Shown: piece by piece, positions 23,420-32,869 of the stretch
Layout of the letters: every line of letters begins with the position of its first letter
Numbering within the stretch: the stretch's first letter is position 1
DNA from: Chloroflexota bacterium
Lineage (GTDB): Bacteria > Chloroflexota > Anaerolineae > Anaerolineales > VGOW01
DNA length: 37,385 nucleotides
Reading direction: 5' to 3'
Assembly (NCBI GenBank): GCA_016213135.1
Contig: JACRBQ010000080.1
Coordinates: 1-37,385, forward strand
Notes under the pieces: generated by a model
The model's database searches: none
Told to the model about the DNA's origin: nothing
What the model saw: the letters and a program-made list of their open reading frames with translations, nothing else
Position numbers and translations under genes: made by a program

Positions 23420-26095
23420 ATGGATGACAAGGTATTGAATGCGGCGCTGGCGGGGTTGTTGCATGATGTGGGAAAGTTTAGCCAGAGGGCAGAGATTTCG
23501 TCTTCGCGTGTTTGGGATGACGAAGCCGAGAAAGAGTATAAATATCAACACGCGGTCTTTAGCGGCGATTTCGCCGAGAAGTATTTGCCTACAAAATTCA
23601 AGCCGCTTTCTCCGCCTGCTTATCATCATGCGCCAAAATCCGATTTTGATCGGCTAATTCAATTAGCGGATTGGCTCTCGGCTTACGAACGAAATGTGGA
23701 TCGGCAGAAACATCCCAAGCAACTGCTTTCTATTTTTAGCCGCGTCTCGCTAAAGGAAGAAGGTCAGGCGCACATTTTAGATCGCAAGAATTGGCAGTAT
23801 TTCTCGCTCAGGCCGCTTGCTTTGAAGGAAGATACGGTTTTTGCCAAAGAGATGATTGAGCGCGATGATGTGGCTAGCTTTTATAAGGCGTTATGGGATG
23901 GCGAAGAACGCAAGGCTCCGTGGCGCGGTTTTGTGAAAGAGGCCAAAGATTTGCAAGCGTCTCACGAGTCGTCGCCTGATCCTGAAACATATTTGGAAAG
24001 CATGATGGGGTTGATGCAACGCTATACATGGTGCATTCCCTCGGCGTATTACAAAGATGTTCCAGATGTCAGTCTGTATGATCATAGTCGCAGCGTGGCG
24101 GCGATTGCGGCGTGTTTGGCAGAATTTGAGCCAACACGAATTGCCGAAATTGCGGGCGCGGTTGGGCGGGATATTGCGGATAAAGCAATGGATGAAGATA
24201 AGAAGGCGCTGAGCGAGCCGATTGCCTTGCTTGTCGGCGGCGACATTTCGGGCGTGCAGGATTATATTTATACGCTGACATCCAAGAAGGCGGCGCAAAC
24301 TTTGCGCGGGCGATCCTTTTATTTGCAGTTGCTCACCGAGGCGATCTTGCGCTACGTGTTACGCAAGTTGAGATTGCCCTACACCAACGTCATTTATTCG
24401 GGCGGTGGGCATTTTTATTTGCTTGCGTCGATGAGCGCGAAAAAAGAATTGCCAAACATTCAGAAATACATCACCGAAACGTTATTGGATCATCACGGCG
24501 CGGCATTGTACTTGGCATTTGGTTACGCCGAAGTGCCTACTATTGGATTCAAGATTGGTAATTTTCCAAAACATTGGAAAGCGATGCATGATGATTTGGC
24601 GCGAGCGAAGCAACAGCGATACCAAGAATTGGGCGATAAGTTATACGAGAGCGTTTTCAAACCACAAGAACATGGGGGCAATCGAGAAGACACTTGTTCG
24701 GTGTGCGGTGAAGAGCGCGAACACACAACAAAAATTCCTGCCGATGATGAAGACGGGCGCATCTGCCCGTTGTGCCAGTCGTTCTTTGAGCAAATTGGAA
24801 GCAAGTTGCCGCAAGCAGATTATGTGCTGTTAGGTTTGGGTGAGCCTCAACGGGAGAACAAAGCAAGAGGTAAAGCCTTTGACGTGCTTCGCGCTTTTGG
24901 TGTGGATGTTGTTTTCAATCCCGATTACCAGTTTTCAAACAGTGTGGAGCGCGTGGTGGCGTGGGCATTAGGTGATACTGATGAGCGTGTTGTTGTGAAA
25001 GGCAAACCGACGGCACAAGTGGCTCGCTACACTGTCAATCGTGTGCCTATGGTGAAGGATAGCCAAGAAGCGGCAGAGATCAATAAGCGGCTTTCAGAGT
25101 CAGATCGAAAACGCGATCCAGCCAAGATGGGTGAAAACAAAACTTTCACGCATTTGCAAGCGCAGTCTCGTGATGGGTTCGAACGGCTAGGTGTATTGCG
25201 AATGGATGTGGACAACCTTGGCGATCTATTCAAGGATGGGTTTTATGAGCGCGACGAAAAGGGCAACGTCATAAAGAATGATGACGGGAAACCCAAAAGC
25301 ATTGCTACGCTCTCGCGCATCTCGGCATTAAGTTTTCAGATGTCGCTGTTCTTTGAAGGTTGGGTGAAGCGATTATGCGAGAAGGATGAGTACGACAACT
25401 TGATCTATGCCGTGTATGCCGGCGGCGATGATGTGTTTTTGATCGGGCCGTGGGACAAGATGCCAACATTGGCCAGCCACATCGCCAACGACTTCAAGCA
25501 ATACGTTGGCGGCAACCCCGATGTGCATTTGAGCGGCGGCCTGGCGTTCATTGGCGGCAAGTATCCGGTGTATCAGGCGGCAGACGATGCGCACGATGTT
25601 TTGGAGAGCGCGAAAGATTTAGATGGTAAAGATGCGTTTGGGTTTTTGGGCGAGGCCTGGAAGTGGAGTGAGTTTAGCGAAGTGAGCGATAAATTTTATC
25701 GCTTAATCAAAATTGTAGGCAAGGATGGCTTGGATGGGCCGCAAGCGTTATTACAAGTGTTGCGCCGATTGGGGAGTGATGAGACGGAACGACATGACAC
25801 AGAGAAAAAGAAACGCAGAGTCAAACTTGCCGCGATGCACGACAAGCCTAAAGAGCGCGAAGCAGAAAAGAAAAAGCCCATTCGTCCATTGTGGGGTCCG
25901 TGGATGTGGCAAGGCGCGTACCGGTTGAAGCGTATGGCAAAGCAATACGAGAAGCACAAAGATTTGTTTGACGCTTTGGAGTTGATCCATAAGGAGTTGA
26001 GTGACAAGAACTATGCCAATATCCGCCAATGGGGTATCGCGGCGCGATGGGCGCAATTGTGGGTGAGGGAGAGGGGTGACAGGGGTGATGATTAA
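23420..26095 (+). CDS. cas10: Cas10/Csm1, type III-A effector large subunit
   Basis: Large subunit of the Csm complex; on target RNA binding it can cut ssDNA (HD) and make cyclic oligoadenylates (Palm). The 891-residue product has an HD nuclease motif LLHDVGKFSQR (His15-Asp16), a first palm segment LVGGDISGVQDYIY near residue 272, a zinc-binding four-Cys site (C426, C429, C449, C452), and the cyclase palm with RMDVDNLGDLF followed by YAGGDDVFLIG (GGDD at 668-671). Both activities therefore look intact. GGAGGA lies 6 nt before the ATG at 23420. It heads a same-strand run of cas genes to 35345. Base composition is clearly more A+T-rich than the upstream cytochrome operon. Confidence 0.97.
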   Translation: MDDKVLNAALAGLLHDVGKFSQRAEISSSRVWDDEAEKEYKYQHAVFSGDFAEKYLPTKFKPLSPPAYHHAPKSDFDRLIQLADWLSAYERNVDRQKHPKQLLSIFSRVSLKEEGQAHILDRKNWQYFSLRPLALKEDTVFAKEMIERDDVASFYKALWDGEERKAPWRGFVKEAKDLQASHESSPDPETYLESMMGLMQRYTWCIPSAYYKDVPDVSLYDHSRSVAAIAACLAEFEPTRIAEIAGAVGRDIADKAMDEDKKALSEPIALLVGGDISGVQDYIYTLTSKKAAQTLRGRSFYLQLLTEAILRYVLRKLRLPYTNVIYSGGGHFYLLASMSAKKELPNIQKYITETLLDHHGAALYLAFGYAEVPTIGFKIGNFPKHWKAMHDDLARAKQQRYQELGDKLYESVFKPQEHGGNREDTCSVCGEEREHTTKIPADDEDGRICPLCQSFFEQIGSKLPQADYVLLGLGEPQRENKARGKAFDVLRAFGVDVVFNPDYQFSNSVERVVAWALGDTDERVVVKGKPTAQVARYTVNRVPMVKDSQEAAEINKRLSESDRKRDPAKMGENKTFTHLQAQSRDGFERLGVLRMDVDNLGDLFKDGFYERDEKGNVIKNDDGKPKSIATLSRISALSFQMSLFFEGWVKRLCEKDEYDNLIYAVYAGGDDVFLIGPWDKMPTLASHIANDFKQYVGGNPDVHLSGGLAFIGGKYPVYQAADDAHDVLESAKDLDGKDAFGFLGEAWKWSEFSEVSDKFYRLIKIVGKDGLDGPQALLQVLRRLGSDETERHDTEKKKRRVKLAAMHDKPKEREAEKKKPIRPLWGPWMWQGAYRLKRMAKQYEKHKDLFDALELIHKELSDKNYANIRQWGIAARWAQLWVRERGDRGDD

Positions 26096-28157
26096 GTCAG
26101 ACGGTTTTGCTCCAAAGTGGGTTTTAGATAAAGCCGAAAACTGGACTGAGGGCTCGCGTTTGGATTTCAAACGCGGGCTATACGGTCACCTAAAAGAGCA
26201 CAAACGGTTTGAGTTTGCCAAAGACTTAATCGCATTAGCTAATGTTGCGCGCCGTATCGATGACCTGTGCTGGATATTTTTTGGTGTGGAGGATAAAGAG
26301 CGCCCTCTCGTTGACATTCGCGACACAATTTTCGAGGAATATACACGACCGCACTGGAACAATCCACAAGTGCCTTTGGTCAGGAAATTAGAGGATATAG
26401 AAGACGATCTCCATCAAGATGCCCAACATTTAATAGCTCCTGTTCCGCCAGAGTTTCATCTTGAATATGGCGAAGTGAATGACAAGTTTGTGGCGTTTTT
26501 GGTTGTCGAACCGAGACCTGAAGACCCACCTTTTTGCCTCAGGCAGTATGGAGAAGACACCAAAGGCAGGCGATTTAAGAAGGGAACAGCTTTTATTCGC
26601 AGAGGCTCATCAAGCGTGCCAGTTGCCGAGGCAGAGAAAAGATTCCTCTTGTCAGCAAGCGAAGCGGACTACCTCCGCCGTGAGCATTGGCAATCACTTA
26701 TATCGAGTTGCAAAGAGGGCTATTTCTATGAGTGTCAGCATCTTTCACCGCAATTTGAACCGAAAACAGAAAATAGCACAGCAACTGCCTTTGCTTCTGT
26801 CCTGAATGCTTTAGATACTAACAAAAAAGTCACATTAATTAAAGGCCATGCTGGCACAGGCAAGACGGTTTTATTACATCGAGTTGCATATCGCTTAGCC
26901 GATCAACATTTAGAGTCAGTAACCGAGCGAATATATTGGGGGCAATCCGCCAAACCTGATAATGATTACATTGAGCAGAATTTGGCAAGTCTTGAGGTTG
27001 CAACATCGCGCATAGTTCCGGTACTGTGCTCATTACGTGGGTTATCTCTAAGCAAGGTGGACGACTTCAATCAAATTTTGCTTGCTCACATTCGAGAGAA
27101 AAGCGGGAAGCAATCTATTCGCTCATTAGAAACCTTGTGGAACATAAGAGGTTCGAGTTGGGTGATTTTGCTAGATGGGGCAGATGAGTTAGGTAAACCG
27201 CGAGAAGTAGCCGATAGTGTTTTGTCTACTTGGGTAAAAACTTTGCCGCCCAATGTCCAAGTAGTTATCACATCGCGTTTAGATGTATCACAGGGTTCGG
27301 TGGATGAAATGGTCGCACTAGCGACTCTTACTGTGCAGGAAGTATTAGATTTGCTTGAACGTCATTTTGCGCGTTTAGGTCTTACGGTTGATAAGGCTGG
27401 TGATGTAAAGAAATTGGTGTTGGCTAACCCTGACGTAGTGAAGTTGGTGAGCCGCTTAAGAGCGATGGATGGGTTGGTGTCCACGTGCAGTGCGCCAACA
27501 CGCCAAAACGAGTTTATTGACTTTGCCTTGCCAAGAAGCCCAAATGATATACCGGTAGTCGAGGCCACGCACCCTGATAGTATAACCTCCACGCCAAAAG
27601 ATTTACAAGACGCGGCTGGTGACATTCCTATAGCCAAAGTAAATGAGGGCGATGGAAGTCATCTTTCTCAAGAGGTAGAGAATGAAAAAGATGATGATCT
27701 GGCGGATGTGGTTGCGCCCTTATCGTTGGCGCAATTGTTAATAGGGATTATTTCTGAAATGGAAGAACAAGAGAAGAGGCGTCGCTCCAACTTTGCCAAT
27801 ATGGGGCGTTTTGCTGAAGATGCACATGTGGCGCTACAACGAATTGCGTGGGGTTGTGAGTGGAATAACAACAGTTTTGATATGGTGGACTGCGAAGAGA
27901 AAGGTTGGTGGAACAGCGACACACGATATTGGAACGAAGATATTGGTTTTGTTTATCGCACAAAGCAGCGCTTCTATGCGTTTGTTGTTCCAATTCTTCA
28001 GTGGTTTCTTGCTGCCGAATTTGCATATGATGACGAAAAAGACATTCTTCGCCAGAAGTTAGAGCAACGTGATTTGAATCGACAAAGCACCAAATCCGTC
28101 GTGTATTTGGTAGATGAACTTCGCGGGCTGTATGGTCGCGATAAACTATTCTCGTAA
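26088..28157 (+). CDS. AlbA_2 (Schlafen-like)-NACHT NTPase embedded in the csm operon
   Basis: Not a known core cas gene. From ATG at 26088, overlapping the end of cas10, the product has 689 residues. Residues about 15-190 form an AlbA_2/Schlafen-like domain: TEGSRLDFKRG with the acidic pair E-x4-D, FAKDLIALANV, WIFFGVEDKE, and GTAFIRRGSSSVPV. A NACHT-type STAND NTPase follows: Walker A GHAGTGKT at about 253-260, Walker B WVILLDGADELG near 359-368, and VVITSRLD near 392. The end YAFVVPILQWFLAAEFA resembles the winged-helix terminus of NACHT modules, and no long repeat array follows. A hydrophilic, acidic linker covers about 510-560. It is the most A+T-rich gene of the locus. A defence effector coupled to Cas10 is inferred. 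Confidence 0.82.
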   Translation: MIKSDGFAPKWVLDKAENWTEGSRLDFKRGLYGHLKEHKRFEFAKDLIALANVARRIDDLCWIFFGVEDKERPLVDIRDTIFEEYTRPHWNNPQVPLVRKLEDIEDDLHQDAQHLIAPVPPEFHLEYGEVNDKFVAFLVVEPRPEDPPFCLRQYGEDTKGRRFKKGTAFIRRGSSSVPVAEAEKRFLLSASEADYLRREHWQSLISSCKEGYFYECQHLSPQFEPKTENSTATAFASVLNALDTNKKVTLIKGHAGTGKTVLLHRVAYRLADQHLESVTERIYWGQSAKPDNDYIEQNLASLEVATSRIVPVLCSLRGLSLSKVDDFNQILLAHIREKSGKQSIRSLETLWNIRGSSWVILLDGADELGKPREVADSVLSTWVKTLPPNVQVVITSRLDVSQGSVDEMVALATLTVQEVLDLLERHFARLGLTVDKAGDVKKLVLANPDVVKLVSRLRAMDGLVSTCSAPTRQNEFIDFALPRSPNDIPVVEATHPDSITSTPKDLQDAAGDIPIAKVNEGDGSHLSQEVENEKDDDLADVVAPLSLAQLLIGIISEMEEQEKRRRSNFANMGRFAEDAHVALQRIAWGCEWNNNSFDMVDCEEKGWWNSDTRYWNEDIGFVYRTKQRFYAFVVPILQWFLAAEFAYDDEKDILRQKLEQRDLNRQSTKSVVYLVDELRGLYGRDKLFS

Positions 28158-28169
28158 AAGGAGAACTCT

Positions 28170-28556
28170 ATGCCTAATCAAGAAGTGATCAATATTATGA
28201 ACGCCGATGAGTCGGGCAAGCAAATGGTTGAGTTTGCCAATAAGAAAGGTGAGGAGTTAAGCCGCGATTTGAAGCGCGCGCAAATCCGCAGTATCTTCGC
28301 CGAAGCGCGCAAGGTGCAGGCGCAGTGGGGAGTTGGGTCGGACGCATCTATGCGTAAATTGAATATGCTCAAACCGAAGTTGTTTTATCAAGCAAAGCGC
28401 AACCCCAGCGTTGACCCGTTACGCGCAATTTTGGCGGATGCCATTGATGAAGTGGCAAAGGAATCTGACCAGAAGAAACGTAGTGAAAAGTTTGAGCGCT
28501 TCATGGATTTGTTTGAGGCGATTTTGGCCTATCACCGCTATCATGGCGGCAACTAG
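28170..28556 (+). CDS. csm2: Csm2, small subunit of the type III-A complex
   Basis: Small alpha-helical subunit that lines the crRNA-target duplex in the Csm complex. The 128-residue product has the usual length and the Csm2 features IRSIFAEARKVQAQW and the segment from KLNMLKPKLFYQAKR into ILADAIDEVAKE. It is preceded by AAAGGAGAA and lies 12 bp after the AlbA_2-NACHT gene and 15 bp before csm3. Confidence 0.9.
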   Translation: MPNQEVINIMNADESGKQMVEFANKKGEELSRDLKRAQIRSIFAEARKVQAQWGVGSDASMRKLNMLKPKLFYQAKRNPSVDPLRAILADAIDEVAKESDQKKRSEKFERFMDLFEAILAYHRYHGGN

Positions 28557-28571
28557 AGAGGAGAATCAACA

Positions 28572-29360
28572 ATGGTCGACAACATTAAATTACATGGCCG
28601 CATCTTCATCACCGCCGATATTGAAGTGGTGACGGGGTTGATCATCGGCGGCAACGACACCGGCTTGGAGATTGGCGGGGTGGATAAGGTGGTGATACGC
28701 AACCCACTCAATAAACAACCCTATATCCCCGGCTCCAGTCTGCGGGGCAAGATGCGCTCACTGTTGGAGAAGAAGTTGGGGCGTGAACAGAATCATCCGA
28801 TTGGTCAGAATGTGAGAATTCACAGTGTTCACAAAAAAGGCGATCCCTACACCGAGATTTGCCACATCTTTGGTGTGGCGGGTGAATTTGCTGAACACCC
28901 GGCGTTGTTGATCGCGCGCGATGTGGCGTTGGACAAAGATAGCGTGGAAGCGCTGGCGAAGATCAAGTCCAATTTGCAGTTCACGGAGATCAAAACCGAA
29001 GTGGCGATTGATCGCGTGACTTCGCAGGCCACGCCGCGCACGTTAGAGCGCGTTCCGGCAGGCGCGGTCTTTAGCCCCGCCGAGTGGGTTTTCAGCGTTT
29101 ACGATGAAAGCCACTTCGATCATTTGAAGACGGTGATCGAAGGGCTAGAAATGCTGGAGGATGATTATTTGGGCGGCGGCGGCTCGCGTGGTAGCGGCAA
29201 GATCAAATTCAAAAACGTAAAAGTGTCTGCCAAGTCCAGCAGTGATTACGGCAATCCACAAGATTTCGACAGGCCGATTCCTGATGTGAGGGCGTTGTCT
29301 GGGATGTCGGTTGGTTTGACGGAGTGGGCGCAAGGCAAAATTGAAATCAAAGCGAGTTAG
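28572..29360 (+). CDS. csm3: Csm3, backbone RNase of the type III-A complex
   Basis: Repeated backbone (Cas7-type) subunit that binds the crRNA and cuts target RNA every 6 nt. The 262-residue product shows VVTGLIIGGNDTGLEIGG, with Asp29 at the position of the known catalytic Asp, then [23 protein letters not shown] and the glycine-rich YLGGGGSRGSGKIKF. All expected features are present, so target RNA cleavage should work. A 14-bp inverted repeat starts at its stop codon. Confidence 0.96.
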   Translation: MVDNIKLHGRIFITADIEVVTGLIIGGNDTGLEIGGVDKVVIRNPLNKQPYIPGSSLRGKMRSLLEKKLGREQNHPIGQNVRIHSVHKKGDPYTEICHIFGVAGEFAEHPALLIARDVALDKDSVEALAKIKSNLQFTEIKTEVAIDRVTSQATPRTLERVPAGAVFSPAEWVFSVYDESHFDHLKTVIEGLEMLEDDYLGGGGSRGSGKIKFKNVKVSAKSSSDYGNPQDFDRPIPDVRALSGMSVGLTEWAQGKIEIKAS

Positions 29361-29404
29361 ACCTGACAGGTTTTGGCGAACAAGGCTCGCAAACCTGTCA
29401 GGTC
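29360..29404. repeat. 14-bp inverted repeat between csm3 and csm4
   Basis: GACCTGACAGGTTT (29360-29373) and AAACCTGTCAGGTC (29391-29404) are perfectly complementary, with a 17-nt loop; each arm is followed by TTGGCGAA. It looks like a dispersed palindrome inserted in the operon, and as RNA it could partly uncouple csm4/csm5 from csm3. Confidence 0.8.
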
Positions 29405-29424
29405 TTGGCGAAACGAGGTGAGAT

Positions 29425-30462
29425 ATGCAAGTTGAGGCGTGGCATATCACGGGCAACGGCTTCCATTTGGGGCGGCACGGGTTGGGACAAGAGGAGAGTG
29501 GCGTTCACTTCCCATCCGATTCGTTGTTCGCGGCGATGGTGGCGCGACTGGCAGAGTTGAAGGGCGCGGATGATGTTGCATCGTTTGTGGCGAAGATGCG
29601 CGACGACTTGCCGCCGTTTGTGATCTCGTCTGCCTTTCCGCGCGCGGGAAATGTACTCTTCTTCCCAACGCCCTTGGCGCGATCTTCGGGTGATCTGCCA
29701 ACAGGTGTGAAGCCGAAAGAGTTAAAGAAGGCGAAGTTCGTCTCGCAGGAAATTTTTATGGCAATGTTGAAGGGTGAGTCGTTGATGAATTTCACGGAGC
29801 GAGCGATCAAGTTGAACGACGGCAAAGCCTGGGCGCTGCCTGAAGAGAATTTGCCTGAGCAGGTTGTTGAAGATGAAGGATTATGGAGTGTGGAGCGCCG
29901 TCCGCGCGTGGCGGTGGGACGCGCCGATAACCGTTCGCAAATCTATTTCACCGGGCGCACCGTGTTTCATCAAGAGTGCGGGATGTGGTTCGGCATAAGG
30001 TGGTTGAACGGCGACGACGAAACGAAAGCATTGTTCGAGACGTTGATGCGCGATTTGGGTGCGGCGGGTTTGGGCGGCGAGCGCAGTAGCGGCTTTGGCA
30101 AATGTGAGATTGAGAAAAAATCCGAACTGGCGCTTGACGATCCTAAAGGTCTTTGGATGACGTTGAGTCGCTATTTGCCAAAAGAAGAGGAGATGAACGG
30201 CTTTAATATTCGCGCCGCTTATGCCATTGAGACGGTGGGCGGTTGGGTCTATTCATCGGCTGAGAAGAATCAACGACGCAAGCCCGTGCGGATGTTGACG
30301 GAAGGCAGTGTGTTTGGCAGTGTGGGGCGCGATGCGCCCGGGCAGATCGCCGACGCGACACCGAAATATGGCAGCAACAAACAGCCGATGTTCCATAAAG
30401 TGTGGCGTTGCGGCTTGGCGTTGGCGGTCGGTATCACGTTGAAAGACGGGAGGTCGGCATGA
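29425..30462 (+). CDS. csm4: Csm4, crRNA 5'-handle-binding subunit
   Basis: Cas5-type subunit that caps the crRNA 5' tag next to Cas10. The 345-residue product begins with a ferredoxin-like RAMP fold (VEAWHITGNGFHLGRHG), has SGVHFPSDSLFAAMVARL and a glycine-rich loop GAAGLGGERSSGFGKCEIE. GAGGTGAG lies upstream of the ATG at 29425. The stop overlaps the csm5 start (ATGA). Confidence 0.93.
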   Translation: MQVEAWHITGNGFHLGRHGLGQEESGVHFPSDSLFAAMVARLAELKGADDVASFVAKMRDDLPPFVISSAFPRAGNVLFFPTPLARSSGDLPTGVKPKELKKAKFVSQEIFMAMLKGESLMNFTERAIKLNDGKAWALPEENLPEQVVEDEGLWSVERRPRVAVGRADNRSQIYFTGRTVFHQECGMWFGIRWLNGDDETKALFETLMRDLGAAGLGGERSSGFGKCEIEKKSELALDDPKGLWMTLSRYLPKEEEMNGFNIRAAYAIETVGGWVYSSAEKNQRRKPVRMLTEGSVFGSVGRDAPGQIADATPKYGSNKQPMFHKVWRCGLALAVGITLKDGRSA

Positions 30463-31571
30463 CAGTCTTTGAAGTGACGTTGAAGACGTTGACTCCGGTG
30501 CATATTGGAGATGGGGACGAACTACGGCAGGATTTTGATTTTGCAGTGCGCGGCGGGCGTACATATCGCTTGAACGAAGAGGCGGTGCTTGAGTCGAAAG
30601 AAGCGCTGTTGATTTCTGATCGCGGTGGTCAATATCCGCTGCCAGCCACATTGTTAAAAACCGACGCGGATTTCAACACCACATCGTTCTTTCGTTATAC
30701 GCTCTCCGGCATTCCACGCTCAAGGAAGTCAGATGCGCGGGTGAAGTCATTGATCAAGGATGTGTATGATTGTCCCTACATCCCCGGCTCGTCGCTTAAG
30801 GGCGCGTTGCGGACGGCCCTGGCTTGGACGGGCTGGAATGAAGTGAAGCCGAAGCTAGATCGTGGGGCGATTGGGCGAAGCCGCAGTTGGGCAGGGCAAG
30901 GCTTAGAGCGCAAGTTGTTCGGTCCCGACCCCAATCGCGATCTTTTACGGGCATTGCGCGTTTCGGATTTGGCAGGACTGACGAGAGCGGGCGAAGGAAT
31001 GATGCTGGTCAATGCGCAGGTGTTGACGAGAAAGAGCGCGGGGTCGCCGGTGGAGTTGGAAGCGATTAGGCCGGAGGTGGCGCTCAATGGATCGATCACG
31101 ATAGATGATGTGCTGTTCACGTCGTTTGCCGAGCGCGAACTGCATTTTGCTAACCGCGAACATTGGCTAAGAGAATTGATGGCGCGGGCGCAAAAGCACA
31201 GTTTTGCTCGCCTTGTAAAACTGGCGGAATGGTATGAGCGCGGGGAAGGCTACGAAGCTATTGCCAAGTTTTATGGCCAGATGCTGAATGCCAAAATAGG
31301 CGCTAATGCGGCCTTGATGCAAATTGGCTGGGGAGCAGGGTGGGATGGCAAGACATTGTGGACTCATTTGCAAACAGACCCACAGTTATTTGAACAATTG
31401 GTGAACGATTTTAGAATGCACAAAGCGACAAGGGAATCACCGCCGCGCAAGCCTGGCGATCCGTTCCCGCGCTCAAAACGGACGGCGATGGTGGTTAAGG
31501 ATGGCGCGGCAAAGGCGGCGGCACCGCTCGGCTGGGTGTTGGTGGAGTTGAAGGAGAAAACCCATGGATAA
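30459..31571 (+). CDS. csm5: Csm5, crRNA 3'-end subunit
   Basis: Cas7-type subunit at the head of the Csm filament, involved in crRNA 3' maturation. The 370-residue product starts at ATG 30459 overlapping csm4 and has [36 protein letters not shown], and the tail [14 protein letters not shown] typical of Csm5. A longer frame upstream is only the csm4 overlap. Confidence 0.93.
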
Positions 31572-32457
31572 ATTGTGGCGTTTGCTTGGCAACTATGTTG
31601 ATAGTGGGCGCGAGACTCGGAAGGTTGATTTGAAGCGCGAGATTGAGATGAAAGCTGGCGCAGGGAAATTTGCGAAAGATGTTGCGGCGATTGCCAATAC
31701 CATAGGTGGAACAGGTTACTTGATTATTGGTGTTATAGATCTCAAAGAACGCAAAAGCAATTCCCCTGACGATTATGTGACGGGATGGAATGTCACTGAC
31801 CTTGATGGTTTTTCACGCTGGGTTAATCAGTCTTTGTCAAATTACTGTAATCCTATTCCGCGAATCGAAATTGAAGAAATGACACACCCTGTTTGCGGCA
31901 AAAAGATTGGGGTAATTATCATCCCCCGTTCCCTTGATTGCCCGCATGAAATTATTCGAGATGGAGATGGGATTACAAAAGGGATGTATGTTCGGCGTGG
32001 CGCAGATACTTTCACGGCTAGTCGCGAAGAGCTTCGCGCTATGATGGGCGGCACTGATGTACGCATTGTTCTCAATTTTCTTCAACCACTTACTCAATTG
32101 AATCGTGAACAGATCGGGCAATACCTAAATGCGCGGGTGTATGAAGTACTTGAGCCGCGAAGTCTTCCGATTCGGCTGGACGAAAATTTGTCTTTTGTTG
32201 AGCAGGCGAAAATATTGTTAAATGAAACTGGCTTAACTCCCGAAGAGTGGAGAACGTTGCCATTGATTGTTAATTTGCCAGGATTCTCGCCCTTGTCGTC
32301 TATTTTGTTGGCAGAGATGCAAGGTCGTATGAGCCGCTTGCCCCACATTATAAGAATGCGCCCCACTCCTGCTGATCGCACCATCTTTGAAGTAGCAGAG
32401 GTGATCGCTTTGCAAGATATTCGTGATAAAGCTTTGGAATGGTCGTCTGGCATATGA
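31564..32457 (+). CDS. AlbA_2 (Schlafen-like) domain fused to a Csx15 domain
   Basis: Candidate signal-gated effector, 297 residues. Residues 1-160 are an AlbA_2 domain: [15 protein letters not shown] with the acidic pair Glu17/Asp22 and Lys24, [23 protein letters not shown] and the closing [18 protein letters not shown]. Residues about 166-290 align with the separate Csx15 encoded directly downstream: [37 protein letters not shown] and [16 protein letters not shown] match [36 protein letters not shown] and [24 protein letters not shown] precedes the ATG, which overlaps csm5. Known: Csx15 is a type III accessory family proposed to bind or cleave cyclic oligoadenylate, and Schlafen-type folds can be RNases. 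Inferred: a cOA-controlled nucleic-acid-acting effector. Confidence 0.82.
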
Positions 32458-32837
32458 TCCTCCTCAACTTCTCCCACCCCCTCACCCCCGACCAGCTTGA
32501 GCAGATTACGCAGTTGACGGGGCACACCATCGAGCGCGTCATCGCCCTGCCGACCCAGTTCGACCATCAACAGCCGTTCCTGCCGCAGTTGGAATCGCTG
32601 ATGGCGCTGAGTGAGTTGAGCGCGCTGGAATGGCAGACGGCTTCGATCCTGGTCAATCCCCCGTCACTTAATTTCATCACGGCGCTGGTGCTGGCCGAAC
32701 TGCACGGCCGCATGGGCTACTTCGCGCCCGTCATCCGCCTGCGCCCGGTGGCCGGCGCTTTGCCGCCGCGCTACGAAGTGGCCGAAGTGTTGAATTTGCA
32801 GGCGGCGCGCGATGCGGCGCGGTTGAAGCGGAGCTAA
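32454..32837 (+). CDS. csx15: Csx15, stand-alone type III accessory protein
   Basis: Small CRISPR-associated protein proposed to bind or cleave cyclic oligoadenylate and so tune signalling. The 127-residue product shows the family opening [18 protein letters not shown], the middle [11 protein letters not shown], then [31 protein letters not shown] and the ending [12 protein letters not shown]. Its ATG overlaps the stop of the AlbA_2-Csx15 fusion (ATGA), so the fused and free forms should be made together. It is markedly more GC-rich than the fusion it overlaps. Confidence 0.85.
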
Positions 32838-32869
32838 CCACGAGTCAACGGATTGAACCGGGGAACGGG

